This document shows positions 1 through 8,395 of a stretch of DNA of 64,000 nucleotides, piece by piece. A program made the translations under genes and the position numbers. Each line of letters begins with the position of its first letter. Within the stretch, counting starts at the first letter, position 1. The stretch is from the NCBI RefSeq assembly GCF_000392615.1, contig NZ_KB933398.1:3817751-3881750 (forward strand). Direction: 5' to 3'. The notes below the pieces were generated by a model. That model searched no databases. It was not told where the DNA came from and saw nothing but the letters and a program-made list of their open reading frames with translations. Source of the stretch: Lysinibacillus sphaericus OT4b.31 (GTDB lineage Bacteria > Bacillota > Bacilli > Bacillales_A > Planococcaceae).

Positions 1-392
1 TAACGCTCTTTGATAAATTTTGTTGTAAAGGAGGGGGTCCATTTTAACGGTAGCTGCTCCTGGACATTCACTTTTGAGCGTAATGTGCCATCCTCGCTTA
101 TCCAAAACATTGCTGCTTTCGGGTATCGCTGCTTCCAACTTTCGAAATGCTGTGTAATCGTTTCATCCGTAAAATTTTGTATACGCTTCGCTTCATCGTG
201 CCATCTTTCCTCAACATTGCTCTCTTGGTTAACCTCATTCAAACTTCCATCTTGCCCGGTTTTAGTGATCTCTAACGCAAAAAAGGCAATAACAAAGTAA
301 GCTATCTGAGTAATTGACATAGCTATCAGGATAATCAACATGTATTTAGCTAATAATGATCGCAGAAAAAAAAATGGGCGCAAAAATTTCAT
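1..392 (-). CDS. Two-component sensor histidine kinase, N-terminal part (cut by window edge)
   Basis: The reverse strand is open from an ATG at 392 to the window edge, giving about 130 codons. The protein starts MKFLRPFFFLRSLLAKYM, has a hydrophobic segment at about residues 12-42, then a polar, probably extracytoplasmic stretch. The ATG overlaps the stop of the upstream response regulator (ATGA, 389-392), so the two genes are translationally coupled. A membrane protein coupled directly behind an OmpR-type regulator is almost always its sensor kinase. The catalytic domains lie outside the window, so this rests on topology and context; the stimulus is unknown. The forward-strand open frame at 10-300 is a shadow of this gene. 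Confidence 0.75.
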   Translation of the reverse strand, partial: MKFLRPFFFLRSLLAKYMLIILIAMSITQIAYFVIAFFALEITKTGQDGSLNEVNQESNVEERWHDEAKRIQNFTDETITQHFESWKQRYPKAAMFWISEDGTLRSKVNVQEQLPLKWTPSFTTKFIKER

Positions 393-1057
393 AATTTCAC
401 CCTATAGCCAATGCCACGTATCGTTTCAATAATCATTGGCTTAGCTGGATTTACTTCAATTTTTTCTCTTAAGTATCGAATATGGACCATTAATGTTTTA
501 TCACCTTCTATGTAACTTTCACCCCAAACTCCTTCATAGAGCTGTTCTTTTGTTAATATTTGATTTAAATGGCGAATGAAAAACTGTAATAAGTAAAACT
601 GCTTACCTGTTAATTGAATCTCGTCATTAGTTTGTTTATTAATAATACGCATATCTTTCGTATGAATTTTTAGATGCTGCAGTTCTAGCACATCATCATT
701 CTTTTGATATCTCCTTAGTAATACTTCAAGACGTGCGACAAGCTCATCTGGATGAAAGGGCTTTGTTAAATAATCATCAGCAAAATTCAGGCCCTCTATT
801 TTATCCTCTACAGCAGTACGGGCTGATAGCATTAAAATTGGTAATTCTTTATTTTCCCTCTTGATTCTCTTGCCAATAGAAAATCCGTCTAATCCCGGTA
901 GCATGACATCCAATACAACAATGTCTACGGATACTAAGTATTTCTCAACTTCTTCACCAGACTCAAGCCACGTTACCTCATATCCTCTTTCCGTTAAATC
1001 CTTTGCCACCCACTGTCCTATCTCTTTTTCATCTTCTATGTACAATATACGAAACAA
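389..1057 (-). CDS. OmpR/PhoB-family response regulator
   Basis: This 222-aa protein is the transcriptional half of a two-component system. The receiver domain (about residues 1-115) has the acidic pocket (IEDE near the N-terminus), the likely phosphoacceptor Asp in VLDVMLPGLDG, the switch Ser in MLSAR and the conserved Lys in LTKPF. The C-terminal winged helix (about 125-222) carries the family signature around GEKTLMVHIRYLREKIE-like sequence and ends GIGYRVKL. It starts at a TTG 7 nt after GGAGG. The paired kinase follows with a 4-bp overlap. Family and length are typical; the regulon cannot be told from sequence. Confidence 0.95.
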   Translation of the reverse strand: MFRILYIEDEKEIGQWVAKDLTERGYEVTWLESGEEVEKYLVSVDIVVLDVMLPGLDGFSIGKRIKRENKELPILMLSARTAVEDKIEGLNFADDYLTKPFHPDELVARLEVLLRRYQKNDDVLELQHLKIHTKDMRIINKQTNDEIQLTGKQFYLLQFFIRHLNQILTKEQLYEGVWGESYIEGDKTLMVHIRYLREKIEVNPAKPMIIETIRGIGYRVKL

Positions 1058-1280
1058 TTTTTATCCTCCCAAAATGGTGTTTTGCGTTTTCAGGAATAAA
1101 TGTCCACACCAAAAATCCATATTTTGTATTATACATTTACAAAAACACTAACTCAAATCATAATCCTACATTTCTATATGATCTCAAATTTATCTTTGAA
1201 AAAATTGTCAGCCTTTCAATTTACCTGGAATTTAAAAAGGCATGTTTTGAAAAAAAATTTCAAAACACGCCAGAAACGTT

Positions 1281-1727
1281 TTAATTCTCTGTAATAATCA
1301 ACATATCGTTGTCATCAAACTCCCAGCTATCGCCATATGCAACTTCCCAATAATAGCCGTTAGGGTCCTGGAAATAGCCACTATACCCACCCCAAAAAAC
1401 TAATTCTGGCTTCTTGACGATTTTCGCCCCCGCTTTTTCAGCTAACAAAAATACTTCATCGACTTCTTCTTTTGATTTTCCGTTATAGGCAAGGGTAATT
1501 CCTGCAAAGCCCTTACCTAATTCTAGCGGGTTTTCTTCGTTAATATCTTTTACTAAGCGATCCATTTGAAACAGTGAAATTTTTGTGCCTGCATTATTAA
1601 AGAAAATTACATCTGGGCTTGACTCATCTCCATATACAAATACTTCAAATCCAAGTCCATCACGATAAAATGTTAATGATTCTACCATATCTTTAACACC
1701 CAAAGTTATTAAATTTAATCGGTTCAT
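1281..1727 (-). CDS. VOC-family (glyoxalase/bleomycin-resistance-like) protein
   Basis: This 148-aa protein has the paired beta-alpha-beta-beta-beta modules of the vicinal oxygen chelate fold. The N-terminus reads LNLITLGVKDMVESLTFYRDGLGF, and the C-terminal half has FQDPNGYYWEVAYG, where the metal-binding Glu of the family usually lies. Members include glyoxalases, dioxygenases and antibiotic-binding proteins, so the substrate cannot be named. The ATG has AGGAG 8 nt upstream. It stands alone, with a remnant-containing gap upstream and the two-component system downstream on the same strand. Confidence 0.9.
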   Translation of the reverse strand: MNRLNLITLGVKDMVESLTFYRDGLGFEVFVYGDESSPDVIFFNNAGTKISLFQMDRLVKDINEENPLELGKGFAGITLAYNGKSKEEVDEVFLLAEKAGAKIVKKPELVFWGGYSGYFQDPNGYYWEVAYGDSWEFDDNDMLIITEN

Positions 1728-2227
1728 CTCGTAATCTCCTTTTCTACAGTCTCCTTACTTAATTCTATTTCTGCACGTAAATCCCCTTTATCTTTATCAA
1801 CAGTCCCATCTTATTATTTATTTAATTGACATCTGTCCAAATACTTTTTGTATTAGCCATCTTCAATCCACAGCGCTCCATATTATTTTGACTAGTAGAA
1901 GCAAATTTTGCATGTCCTATCACGAAGTCAAAGTTCATGCTTTTAACACCACCCCATTTTCACTATGAAAACTGATTAAAATCACATTAATCGTCTATTA
2001 AAAACTTAAGGAAGGCACTTGTTTTTTTGTGTCGTCCTCCATATTTTATCTAGCATTATAAGGTTAAAAATATACAAGTTATAAATTTTTTTCATTGTGG
2101 ATCATTGATATAACACAATAGGAACCTCCGCGTTTCTATGAAACCAAAAAGTGCGTACTTTTTTTTATTTCTAGACAAAAGCATAATAAAAAAGCAACAA
2201 AGAACAAACCACAATGGAGGACTGAAA
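1728..2227. other. Intergenic stretch with an acetyltransferase remnant
   Basis: Apart from the GNAT-like fragment at 1822-1938 and the ribosome-binding site of the next gene (GGAGG near 2217), I see no intact gene or recognisable RNA in this AT-rich 500 bp. Confidence 0.6.
1822..1938 (-). pseudogene. C-terminal fragment of a GNAT acetyltransferase
   Basis: A 38-codon frame reads MNFDFVIGHAKFASTS, then NNMERCGLKMANTKSIW. This resembles the last strand-helix-strand of a GNAT enzyme, where a pattern like N-M-x-R-C-G-F-x-x-A-Y-T-K-S-x-W is common. No acetyl-CoA-binding core precedes it and no good ribosome-binding site is visible. I read it as the stump of a deleted gene. An unrelated small peptide is possible. 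Confidence 0.4.
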
Positions 2228-3073
2228 ATGATAAATAATTTACAAGATACAATCACATTACACAATGGCTTAAAAATGCCTGGTCTAGGACTAGGTGTAT
2301 TCCAAGTTGAAAACGATGCTACCGCAGAAATGGTGAAAAAAGCGATTGAGGTTGGTTATCGCAGTATAGATACCGCAGCCATTTATGGCAATGAGGTAGG
2401 CGTTGGTGAGGGTATAAAACAAGCATTGGTATCTACTGGTTTAAAACGTGAGGATTTATTCATTACTTCAAAGGTATGGAATGATGGCCTTGGCTATGAC
2501 GAGACAATCGCAGCATACGAAGAGAGCTTGCAAAAATTAGGATTAGATTATTTAGATCTCTATCTCATTCATTGGCCAGGTAAAAACAAATATATGGAAT
2601 CTTGGAAAGCACTGGAGGACTTATACGAGGAAGGAAAAATCAAAGCAATCGGTGTATGTAACTTCAATGTCTCACACTTACAAGATCTATTAAAAATAGC
2701 CCGCATCACTCCAGTTATTAACCAAGTGGAATTCCATCCACGATTACAACAATTAGAGCTACGTTCATTTTGCCATGAGCACAAAATTCAACTAGAAGCT
2801 TGGGCTCCATTAATGCAAGGTGGACTTCTTGAAGATGAGACAATCTCAAAAATAGCAAAAAAATATGGTAAGTCTACTAGCCAAGTTATTTTACGCTGGG
2901 ATATCCAAAGTGGCATCGTAACCATTCCCAAATCAGCACGTAAAGAACGCATGATTCAAAATGCCAACATCTTTGACTTCAGTTTAAATGATGAAGAAAT
3001 AGCATGCATTCATGCCATGAATTTAGATAAACGCGTCGGACCAGACCCAGAAGAATTTGATTTTGTCATGTAA
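2228..3073 (+). CDS. ytbE: Aldo/keto reductase, YtbE-like
   Basis: This 281-aa enzyme is an NADPH-dependent aldo-keto reductase that reduces aldehydes or ketones, possibly glyoxal-type toxic carbonyls. The catalytic tetrad is visible at Asp48 (SIDTAAIYGNE), Tyr53, Lys82 (TSKVW) and His115 (LIHWPG). The late IPKSARKERMIQNA segment is the cofactor phosphate-binding region. An upstream in-frame ATG at 2138 exists, but the ATG at 2228 has GGAGG at the right distance and starts where the family starts. It closely resembles B. subtilis YtbE as I remember it, and it lies near a YtcD-like regulator and YtbD-like MFS gene, as in B. subtilis. Confidence 0.93.
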   Translation: MINNLQDTITLHNGLKMPGLGLGVFQVENDATAEMVKKAIEVGYRSIDTAAIYGNEVGVGEGIKQALVSTGLKREDLFITSKVWNDGLGYDETIAAYEESLQKLGLDYLDLYLIHWPGKNKYMESWKALEDLYEEGKIKAIGVCNFNVSHLQDLLKIARITPVINQVEFHPRLQQLELRSFCHEHKIQLEAWAPLMQGGLLEDETISKIAKKYGKSTSQVILRWDIQSGIVTIPKSARKERMIQNANIFDFSLNDEEIACIHAMNLDKRVGPDPEEFDFVM

Positions 3074-3134
3074 TGAAAAGAACAATTACTATAACAGTAG
3101 AACGACCAAAATGACTGCTACCATAAGTTAAAAA

Positions 3135-3181
3135 GAATCTGCGAGGCTCCTGCAATTCACCCGCAGAAAGCTAGCAGATTC
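3135..3181. repeat. 47-bp inverted-repeat element, copy 1 (probable bidirectional terminator)
   Basis: This element begins GAATCTGC and ends GCAGATTC, so it can fold into a hairpin. A second copy of the same length, with the same ends and a similar interior, lies at 20666-20712. Both sit between convergent gene ends, here ytbE and the HxlR gene. Confidence 0.65.
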
Positions 3182-3211
3182 AATTATACTAGAAAGCTTC
3201 TTTTGCTATTT

Positions 3212-3595
3212 TTAAGAGGTTTGCTTAACTGCAATATCTTCATCTCGTTGCATTAAATGGACATCTTCACCGTTATCAATTAATAGCTCAATGTGTTTCT
3301 CACCCCAAGTGCACAGTAAGTTCAGCACCGGATCCATTTCTTGTCCATAGGGTGTTAATGAATATTCAACCTTTGGCGGTACTTGATTGAAGACCTTACG
3401 ATTAATTAATCCCGACTGCTCTAATTCTCGTAATTGACTCGTCAACATTTTTTGGGATATTCCTGGAATTAACCGACGAAATTCATTTGTGCGAATCTTT
3501 CCATGGTGAATGAGATGACACAGAATGACCGGTTTCCATTTCCCACCTATTACTTCAAGAGTAGCTTCAACACCAATATTATAAACTTTTTTCAT
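3212..3595 (-). CDS. ytcD: HxlR-family transcriptional regulator, YtcD-like
   Basis: This 127-aa protein is a single winged-helix HxlR regulator. The N-terminus (VEATLEVIGGKWKPVILCHL) and the recognition region (FRRLIPGISQKMLTSQLRELEQSGLI) are diagnostic, followed by VPPKVEYSLTPYG in the wing. It has AGGAGG before its ATG and is divergent from the MFS gene at 3705. The same arrangement with an aldo-keto reductase occurs in B. subtilis as ytcD-ytbD-ytbE, so it probably controls those neighbours. HxlR proteins often respond to aldehydes, quinones or thiol-reactive compounds; the inducer here is unknown. Confidence 0.93.
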   Translation of the reverse strand: MKKVYNIGVEATLEVIGGKWKPVILCHLIHHGKIRTNEFRRLIPGISQKMLTSQLRELEQSGLINRKVFNQVPPKVEYSLTPYGQEMDPVLNLLCTWGEKHIELLIDNGEDVHLMQRDEDIAVKQTS

Positions 3596-3618
3596 AGTAA
3601 CCTCCTGTAATATCCAAA

Positions 3619-3634
3619 AGTAACTAAAAGTACT
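3619..3634. promoter_or_regulatory. Possible HxlR operator in the divergent promoter region
   Basis: AGTAACTAAAAGTACT is an imperfect dyad between the divergent ytcD-like and ytbD-like genes. It resembles the GTAC/TACT half-sites used by HxlR proteins. Assignment is inferred from position. Confidence 0.4.
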
Positions 3635-3704
3635 CTACACAACTTTTTGATACCTATGAATATTACTACACACTATAAAAAAAATCAAAGGAGTTAGCAA
3701 TATT

Positions 3705-4889
3705 ATGACAACAACAAAAGCACTGAATGCTAAACTAACGTTACTTGCATTAGCAATTAGTGCGTTTGGTATAGGTTCAACAGAGTTTATAAGTGTAGGG
3801 CTTCTTCCCCTCATTACAAATGACTTGGATATATCGTTAAGTACGGCAGGTTTGACGGTTTCAATATATGCATTAGGTGTAACCATTGGTGCACCTCTTC
3901 TAACTGCTTTAACTTCTCGAATCAGTCGAAAAAATGTTCTATTGCTCGTCATGGTACTTTTTATTGTAGGGAATTTACTGGCTGCTCTAGCCCCTACGTT
4001 TTCAATATTACTAATTGGGCGTATTATTTCAGCTCTGGCACATGGTGTATTTATGTCCATTGCCTCTGTCATAGCGGCTGAGGTTGTAGAGCCAAATAAA
4101 CGGGCAAGTGCAATTGCGTTTATGTTTACAGGACTAACACTAGCAACTGTCACAGGTGTTCCATTAGGGACTTTCATCGGTCAAGTGACAGACTGGCGAA
4201 TGTCTTTCATTTTCATTGTACTAATCGGTTTAATTGGTTTAATAAGCAATGCTTTACTTGTGCCAAGTAATTTGTCAAAAGGTGAGCCTGTTTCAATGCG
4301 TGATATCGGAAAAGTTTTGGGTAACTTACGTATGCTCTTAATTTTTTTCATTACAGCAATTGGTTACGGTGGTGTATTTGTAGTATACACGTATGTATCG
4401 CCTATTCTAGAACAACACTTGGACTACTCTTCTCACGCGATCGTAATAATTTTAGTCGTATATGGTATCTGTGTGGCCATTGGTAATACATTGGGTGGTC
4501 ACTTTGCAAATAACAACCCGTTACGTGCTATTTTCATTATCTTTATTGGCCTTGCTTTATCCCTACTGGGTATTAATTTCTTCTTGCAATCACATATTTT
4601 CGGCTTAATCATGGTCCTTATAATGGGACTGTTTATGTTTATGAACGTACCTGGCTTACAACTATACGCCGTACAGCTAGCAGAAAAACATGTACCTTCA
4701 GCTACTACAATGGCTTCAGCGTTAAATATTTCTGCATTTAATATAGGCATTTTCCTAGGATCTTACCTAGGTGGGTTAATTATTGACCATCTTTCTTTAT
4801 CGCAGACACCCATGTACGGGTTCTTAATGGTTCTGCTAGCTGCTTTCGTTACATTAATTTGGCTACTCTTAGACAAAAATAAAAAATAA
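3705..4889 (+). CDS. ytbD: MFS efflux transporter, YtbD/AraJ-like
   Basis: This 394-aa protein is a 12-helix major facilitator, probably a drug or metabolite exporter using the proton gradient. The N-terminus FGIGSTEFISVGLLPLI and the motif-C-like GVPLGTFIGQVTDWRMSF are typical of the AraJ/chloramphenicol-efflux branch. The loop between helices 2 and 3 contains SRISRKN. It starts at an ATG with AAAGGAG about 11 nt upstream and is divergent from the HxlR gene. The substrate is not evident. Confidence 0.92.
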   Translation: MTTTKALNAKLTLLALAISAFGIGSTEFISVGLLPLITNDLDISLSTAGLTVSIYALGVTIGAPLLTALTSRISRKNVLLLVMVLFIVGNLLAALAPTFSILLIGRIISALAHGVFMSIASVIAAEVVEPNKRASAIAFMFTGLTLATVTGVPLGTFIGQVTDWRMSFIFIVLIGLIGLISNALLVPSNLSKGEPVSMRDIGKVLGNLRMLLIFFITAIGYGGVFVVYTYVSPILEQHLDYSSHAIVIILVVYGICVAIGNTLGGHFANNNPLRAIFIIFIGLALSLLGINFFLQSHIFGLIMVLIMGLFMFMNVPGLQLYAVQLAEKHVPSATTMASALNISAFNIGIFLGSYLGGLIIDHLSLSQTPMYGFLMVLLAAFVTLIWLLLDKNKK

Positions 4890-4959
4890 GGTTTGTAGTT
4901 GCTGCTACCTCTTCACGATAATTCTCAAGTTTGTATAAGAAACATCTAGAGAATGTGTA

Positions 4960-4989
4960 TTGTTTGTTTTAATAATGTGTCCTATAATT
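4960..4989 (+). promoter_or_regulatory. Promoter of the siderophore-binding lipoprotein gene
   Basis: A -35-like TTGTTT (4960-4965) and a perfect -10 TATAAT (4984-4989) are separated by 18 bp. The Fur box at 5006-5022 lies just downstream, placed to block initiation or clearance. Confidence 0.6.
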
Positions 4990-5005
4990 TATTTGAACCA
5001 AACGA

Positions 5006-5022
5006 GAATGATTATCATTCTA
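5006..5022. promoter_or_regulatory. Fur box
   Basis: AGAATGATTATCATTCT is a perfect 8-1-8 palindrome matching the core of the classical Fur operator TGATAATnATTATCA. It lies between the -10 element and the lipoprotein start at 5075, so repression under iron-replete conditions is expected. Confidence 0.9.
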
Positions 5023-5074
5023 AATTACATTTTTTCACAGTGTATCTGTACTTAAACTATAGGAGTGAATAGCT

Positions 5075-6022
5075 ATGCGTAGAGGTCAATATTTTTCGTT
5101 AGCACTTTTATTGGTGCTGACGTTCATTTTAGGAGCATGTAGTTCTAACGAACAAAAAGTTGAGTCGAAAGAAAATCCATCATCAGTAGAAACTAGAATC
5201 GTAGAGGATGCGTTTGGTAAAGTCGAAATACCTGCCCATCCACAGAGAGTCGCAGCCGTATACTTAGAAGATTATTTAAGCGCTCTTGATATAAAGCCAG
5301 TCATCCAATGGTATCATCCAACATGGGGTATACAAGAGTATTTAAATTTAGATGTACCTAAGTTCGATGTGACAGGCAGTATAGAGGCTCTATTGGAAGC
5401 AAAGCCAGATTTAATCATTGTAGACGGAGCAGTCGATTCAGCGAAATATGAAAAGTACTCAAAAATTGCACCAACTTATCGATTAAAAGAAGAAATTCTC
5501 CAAAATCCTCGAGATATTGTAAAAACAATTGCAGATGTTTTAAACGTATCAGAAAAAGCGGATGAGGTTGTTAAACAGTATGAAGAGCGAGTAACTTCGT
5601 TAAAAACTGAATTAGATGCCTCTTTAGGTGACGAGACAGTAGCCGTTTTACGTTTAAACGTTGGAGATAAAACTTTAGCTTTATTTGGCATCGAAAATCG
5701 ATTCACAGGGAATGTTTACAAAGAAACCGGTTTAACACCACATCCTTTGGTGCGTGATATGAAGGAATTCCAAGAAGTTTTATCTGAAGAGGCTATTCCC
5801 AATTTGGATGCGGATCATATTATCATCTTCCCTTCTGAAGGAACATGGGAATCGAAGGAAAATCAAGAGGCAGTTCAATGGCTTGATAGCACGCTATGGA
5901 AATCGGTACCCGCAGTAAAAAATGGTCATGTGTATATCGCAAATCGAACATATTGGCAATCAGGAGCTATTACAGCAAACTTATTAAAATATGATGATCT
6001 TGAAAAATGGTTTGTTAAATAA
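5075..6022 (+). CDS. Iron-siderophore ABC transporter substrate-binding lipoprotein
   Basis: This 315-aa protein has a lipoprotein signal peptide with lipobox LGAC (lipidated Cys22) and a class III periplasmic-binding fold of the FecB/FhuD/BtuF type. Typical patches are FGKVEIPAHPQRVAAVYLEDY and LLEAKPDLIIVDG. It should capture a ferric siderophore outside the membrane. No permease or ATPase gene adjoins it, so it must use a transporter encoded elsewhere, possibly the system at 48-52 kb. The following AraC gene has a C-terminal domain with matching patches (LEDxLxAL, WGxQEYL, PHPLV), suggesting both bind the same ligand. Confidence 0.93.
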   Translation: MRRGQYFSLALLLVLTFILGACSSNEQKVESKENPSSVETRIVEDAFGKVEIPAHPQRVAAVYLEDYLSALDIKPVIQWYHPTWGIQEYLNLDVPKFDVTGSIEALLEAKPDLIIVDGAVDSAKYEKYSKIAPTYRLKEEILQNPRDIVKTIADVLNVSEKADEVVKQYEERVTSLKTELDASLGDETVAVLRLNVGDKTLALFGIENRFTGNVYKETGLTPHPLVRDMKEFQEVLSEEAIPNLDADHIIIFPSEGTWESKENQEAVQWLDSTLWKSVPAVKNGHVYIANRTYWQSGAITANLLKYDDLEKWFVK

Positions 6023-6041
6023 CTGAATCTTCTTGTAAAAT

Positions 6042-6064
6042 AGAAAGCTCTCTAAGGGCTTTCT
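6042..6064 (+). terminator. Intrinsic terminator after the siderophore-binding gene
   Basis: AGAAAGCTC pairs with GGGCTTTCT around a 5-nt loop and a T-rich tract follows. Transcription into the AraC gene may be reduced but not necessarily abolished. Confidence 0.65.
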
Positions 6065-6094
6065 TTCTGTTGTTTTCATAAAAATATAGAAAGG

Positions 6095-7690
6095 ATGAAG
6101 GATGCAATGGGGAACCAACCGTTTATGTACGTATTACAAGAAATATTGTATTTCGCTCAATTCTCAGAAAGGCGATGGCAGACAAATAATAACAATGATT
6201 ATACATTATTCATCATTAATAATGGCCATGGAAAACTAGTAGTAGCTGGGGAAACTATTAAACTTGATGAAGGTAAATGCGTTATTATTTCTCCAGATAA
6301 CATGACTGAAATTAACGTTGAAAGTGAGTATTTTAGTTTTTATCAATTGTCGTTTACAACTATGAGTTTGGGAAATTTAAGACAACCCAACGTCCATGAA
6401 ATCTTTTCTATTATAGGTGAACTACGTTGCCTTCCCGTTTCACAATGTAATAATCAGCTAGAGATTATTTATCGCAACCGCTTAATGATTGATGAACTTT
6501 CAATATTTGAGCAGCATGTTCGATTTCAAGAATTTATGCTATTCATTCTTCAACAGAATCTACCTAAATTGCACCAAAAAGATGACCGCCAATCTGTTGA
6601 ACATTCCATTGACTATATCCACGAACACTATGAAAAGGATTGGACTGTCGAACAATTATCACATATTGCAGATGTTCCTCGGTGGAATTATTCTCGTCTC
6701 TTTAAAGAAATCACTGGCCACATTCCACTTCACTATTTAAACAATATTCGCATTGACCGTGCAAAACAATTACTTAGCACAACTAATGATCGGATATTTG
6801 AGATCAGTCAAACTGTTGGATTTAATAATGAATATTATTTTAACCGTCGCTTTAAAGAACATGTCGGTGTCTCTCCAGGACAATATCGTAAAAGTCACAG
6901 CAACAGCATTCGCATTTTTGCTCCTTTTTTAGAAGATTTTTTAGTTGCATTAGGCATTACACCCATTGCCCAATTTAGCCATGCAAAATGGGGAAAACAA
7001 GAATACTTGGGCTTACAAGAAGTGCCGGATATTGATGTAGCCGACGGTCACATGGAGCAGATTTTACAATATAAACCAAATTTAATTATGTTAAATGCTG
7101 GTGTAGAGCGCTGGGACACTTGCCACCATTTAAATCAGTTAGCGCCCATTTGTCTTTTCTCGCACCCTGGTGAGGACTGGCGTTCAACACTCTATAAAAT
7201 TGCAGACCTAACAGGCCGAACCGCCATCATGAAAGATGTCATTAGGCAATATGAGCACACTGTCCACGATGCCAGAACAATCTTAAGTAAATCTGTTTAT
7301 GGACAAACCGTTGCCTTTCTTCGTATTTCAGCAAATGGTATTAGTCTTTATGCTGGCCCAGAATGCGGCTACACAGGGCCCATTCTATATCGAGATTTAG
7401 GTTTGATGCCCCATCCGCTTGTCTGGAATATGCCTCACCACACAAGAAGATGCGCATTGACGAACGATCAACTTAGTAAACTTGATGCCCATCATCTGTT
7501 CATAACATTCGATAAACAGCATTCTACTTTTGAAGGAGAGGAACGAAATATTTTAACCTCACCTACATGGCTTGCCCTTTCAGCGGTGAAAAATCATTGC
7601 GTTTATGAAGTGGATTTTTTAACGTGGATGAACTACGGCGTACTTTCCCACAGCAAAAAAATAGAAGATGTCTTACATGTTCTTGGGTAA
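6095..7690 (+). CDS. AraC-family regulator fused to a siderophore-binding domain (Btr-like)
   Basis: This 531-aa protein has three parts: an N-terminal cupin-like region (about 1-160), an AraC double helix-turn-helix (about 168-268, with TVEQLSHIADV and FNNEYYFNRRFKEHVGVSPGQYR), and a periplasmic-binding-type domain (about 272-531) in the cytoplasm. The layout matches B. subtilis Btr, which binds ferri-bacillibactin and activates its uptake operon. The C-terminal domain shares LEDxLxALxIxP, WGxQEYLxL and PHPLV with the lipoprotein encoded just upstream. I infer that it senses the same ferric siderophore and activates uptake genes. A second in-frame ATG at 6107 could be the start. Confidence 0.93.
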   Translation: MKDAMGNQPFMYVLQEILYFAQFSERRWQTNNNNDYTLFIINNGHGKLVVAGETIKLDEGKCVIISPDNMTEINVESEYFSFYQLSFTTMSLGNLRQPNVHEIFSIIGELRCLPVSQCNNQLEIIYRNRLMIDELSIFEQHVRFQEFMLFILQQNLPKLHQKDDRQSVEHSIDYIHEHYEKDWTVEQLSHIADVPRWNYSRLFKEITGHIPLHYLNNIRIDRAKQLLSTTNDRIFEISQTVGFNNEYYFNRRFKEHVGVSPGQYRKSHSNSIRIFAPFLEDFLVALGITPIAQFSHAKWGKQEYLGLQEVPDIDVADGHMEQILQYKPNLIMLNAGVERWDTCHHLNQLAPICLFSHPGEDWRSTLYKIADLTGRTAIMKDVIRQYEHTVHDARTILSKSVYGQTVAFLRISANGISLYAGPECGYTGPILYRDLGLMPHPLVWNMPHHTRRCALTNDQLSKLDAHHLFITFDKQHSTFEGEERNILTSPTWLALSAVKNHCVYEVDFLTWMNYGVLSHSKKIEDVLHVLG

Positions 7691-7697
7691 GACATCT
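7666..7697. terminator. Hairpin overlapping the 3' end of the AraC gene
   Basis: An 11-bp perfect stem (AGATGTCTTAC with GTAAGACATCT) straddles the stop codon. No clean T-run follows, so terminator function is probable rather than certain. Confidence 0.5.
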
Positions 7698-7785
7698 AAA
7701 AGGATGCTTTTAAAGTCCATTTAGGGACCTAATGTCATTATCTTTCATAAGATAGGGTATCAGCTATTGGATAGGAGGAATTCAG

Positions 7786-8196
7786 TTGTATTACAATCCT
7801 TATCCGTATTTTGTCTATTCCAATCATTATCCCTCATGGGTAATACCCAATAATCCTACGCCTAGTCCATTTCCTAGACATCTAGCAATGCCGACAAATC
7901 CGGCCAACAACAGCCCCTTTCCCCCTGTGGATACACATAAGTTGGTGGCATCTGCAAAACGGGTTCAGACTATTATACGGCAAGCCCAATTACTTACGGA
8001 TAAAATTAATGAGTCACAGCAATTTGCCCATAATCTTATGAACGCCGCGCAACTTTCAAATAAAACAGAAGTCGATAAATTAATTGCATCAACAGGTATC
8101 ACCATTAAATTCGACGCTAAATATACACCTGATAATCTTCGAGTACTTTTTACTGAAAGCGATTGTTGCGGACTAACGTTGAATTTACATTGGTGA
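7786..8196 (+). CDS. Putative inner spore-coat protein, YuzC-like
   Basis: This 136-aa protein starts at TTG behind AGGAGG. The N-terminal 45 residues are rich in Tyr, Pro and Asn (YYNPYPYFVYSNHYP). A helical middle part (VDTHKLVASAKRVQTIIRQA) and a C-terminal part with YTPDNLRVLF and DCCGLTLNLHW follow. From memory this matches the small Bacillus family of B. subtilis YuzC, an inner spore-coat protein. The Tyr/Pro-rich start and paired Cys fit a spore structural role. I am not certain of the family name, and no sigma-G or sigma-K promoter was identified. Confidence 0.7.
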   Translation: MYYNPYPYFVYSNHYPSWVIPNNPTPSPFPRHLAMPTNPANNSPFPPVDTHKLVASAKRVQTIIRQAQLLTDKINESQQFAHNLMNAAQLSNKTEVDKLIASTGITIKFDAKYTPDNLRVLFTESDCCGLTLNLHW

Positions 8197-8199
8197 TTG

Positions 8200-8225
8200 G
8201 CAGGAGTGTAAAATCCTGCTTTATT
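8200..8225 (+). terminator. Intrinsic terminator after the spore-coat-like gene
   Basis: GCAGGA pairs with TCCTGC around an 8-nt loop and is followed by TTTATT. Confidence 0.6.
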
Positions 8226-8353
8226 ACTCATGTATTTTTATCGAATTCGGAAACTCCCTATGTAGTCCCAGCAATCTGCCTTAGCATGGTGCTAAGTGCA
8301 AATGGCGAATATCGCCTTTAAGATGAGGAAATTGACTTCAGTTGGTTATGCAT

Positions 8354-8380
8354 GAGAGCCCTCTTCTAAAGGGGGCTCTC
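8354..8380. terminator. Strong hairpin between convergent genes
   Basis: About 12 bp of stem (GAGAGCCC side with GGGGCTCTC side) around a 3-nt loop lies just beyond the end of the HAD phosphatase gene. There is no T-run, so this is a structural call. Confidence 0.5.
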
Positions 8381-8395
8381 TATAAGCTTGATGAC

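Noticed and set aside
10..300. 96-codon forward open frame
   Set aside because: It is antisense to the membrane kinase start, which has a coupled ATGA overlap with its response regulator and a clear hydrophobic segment.
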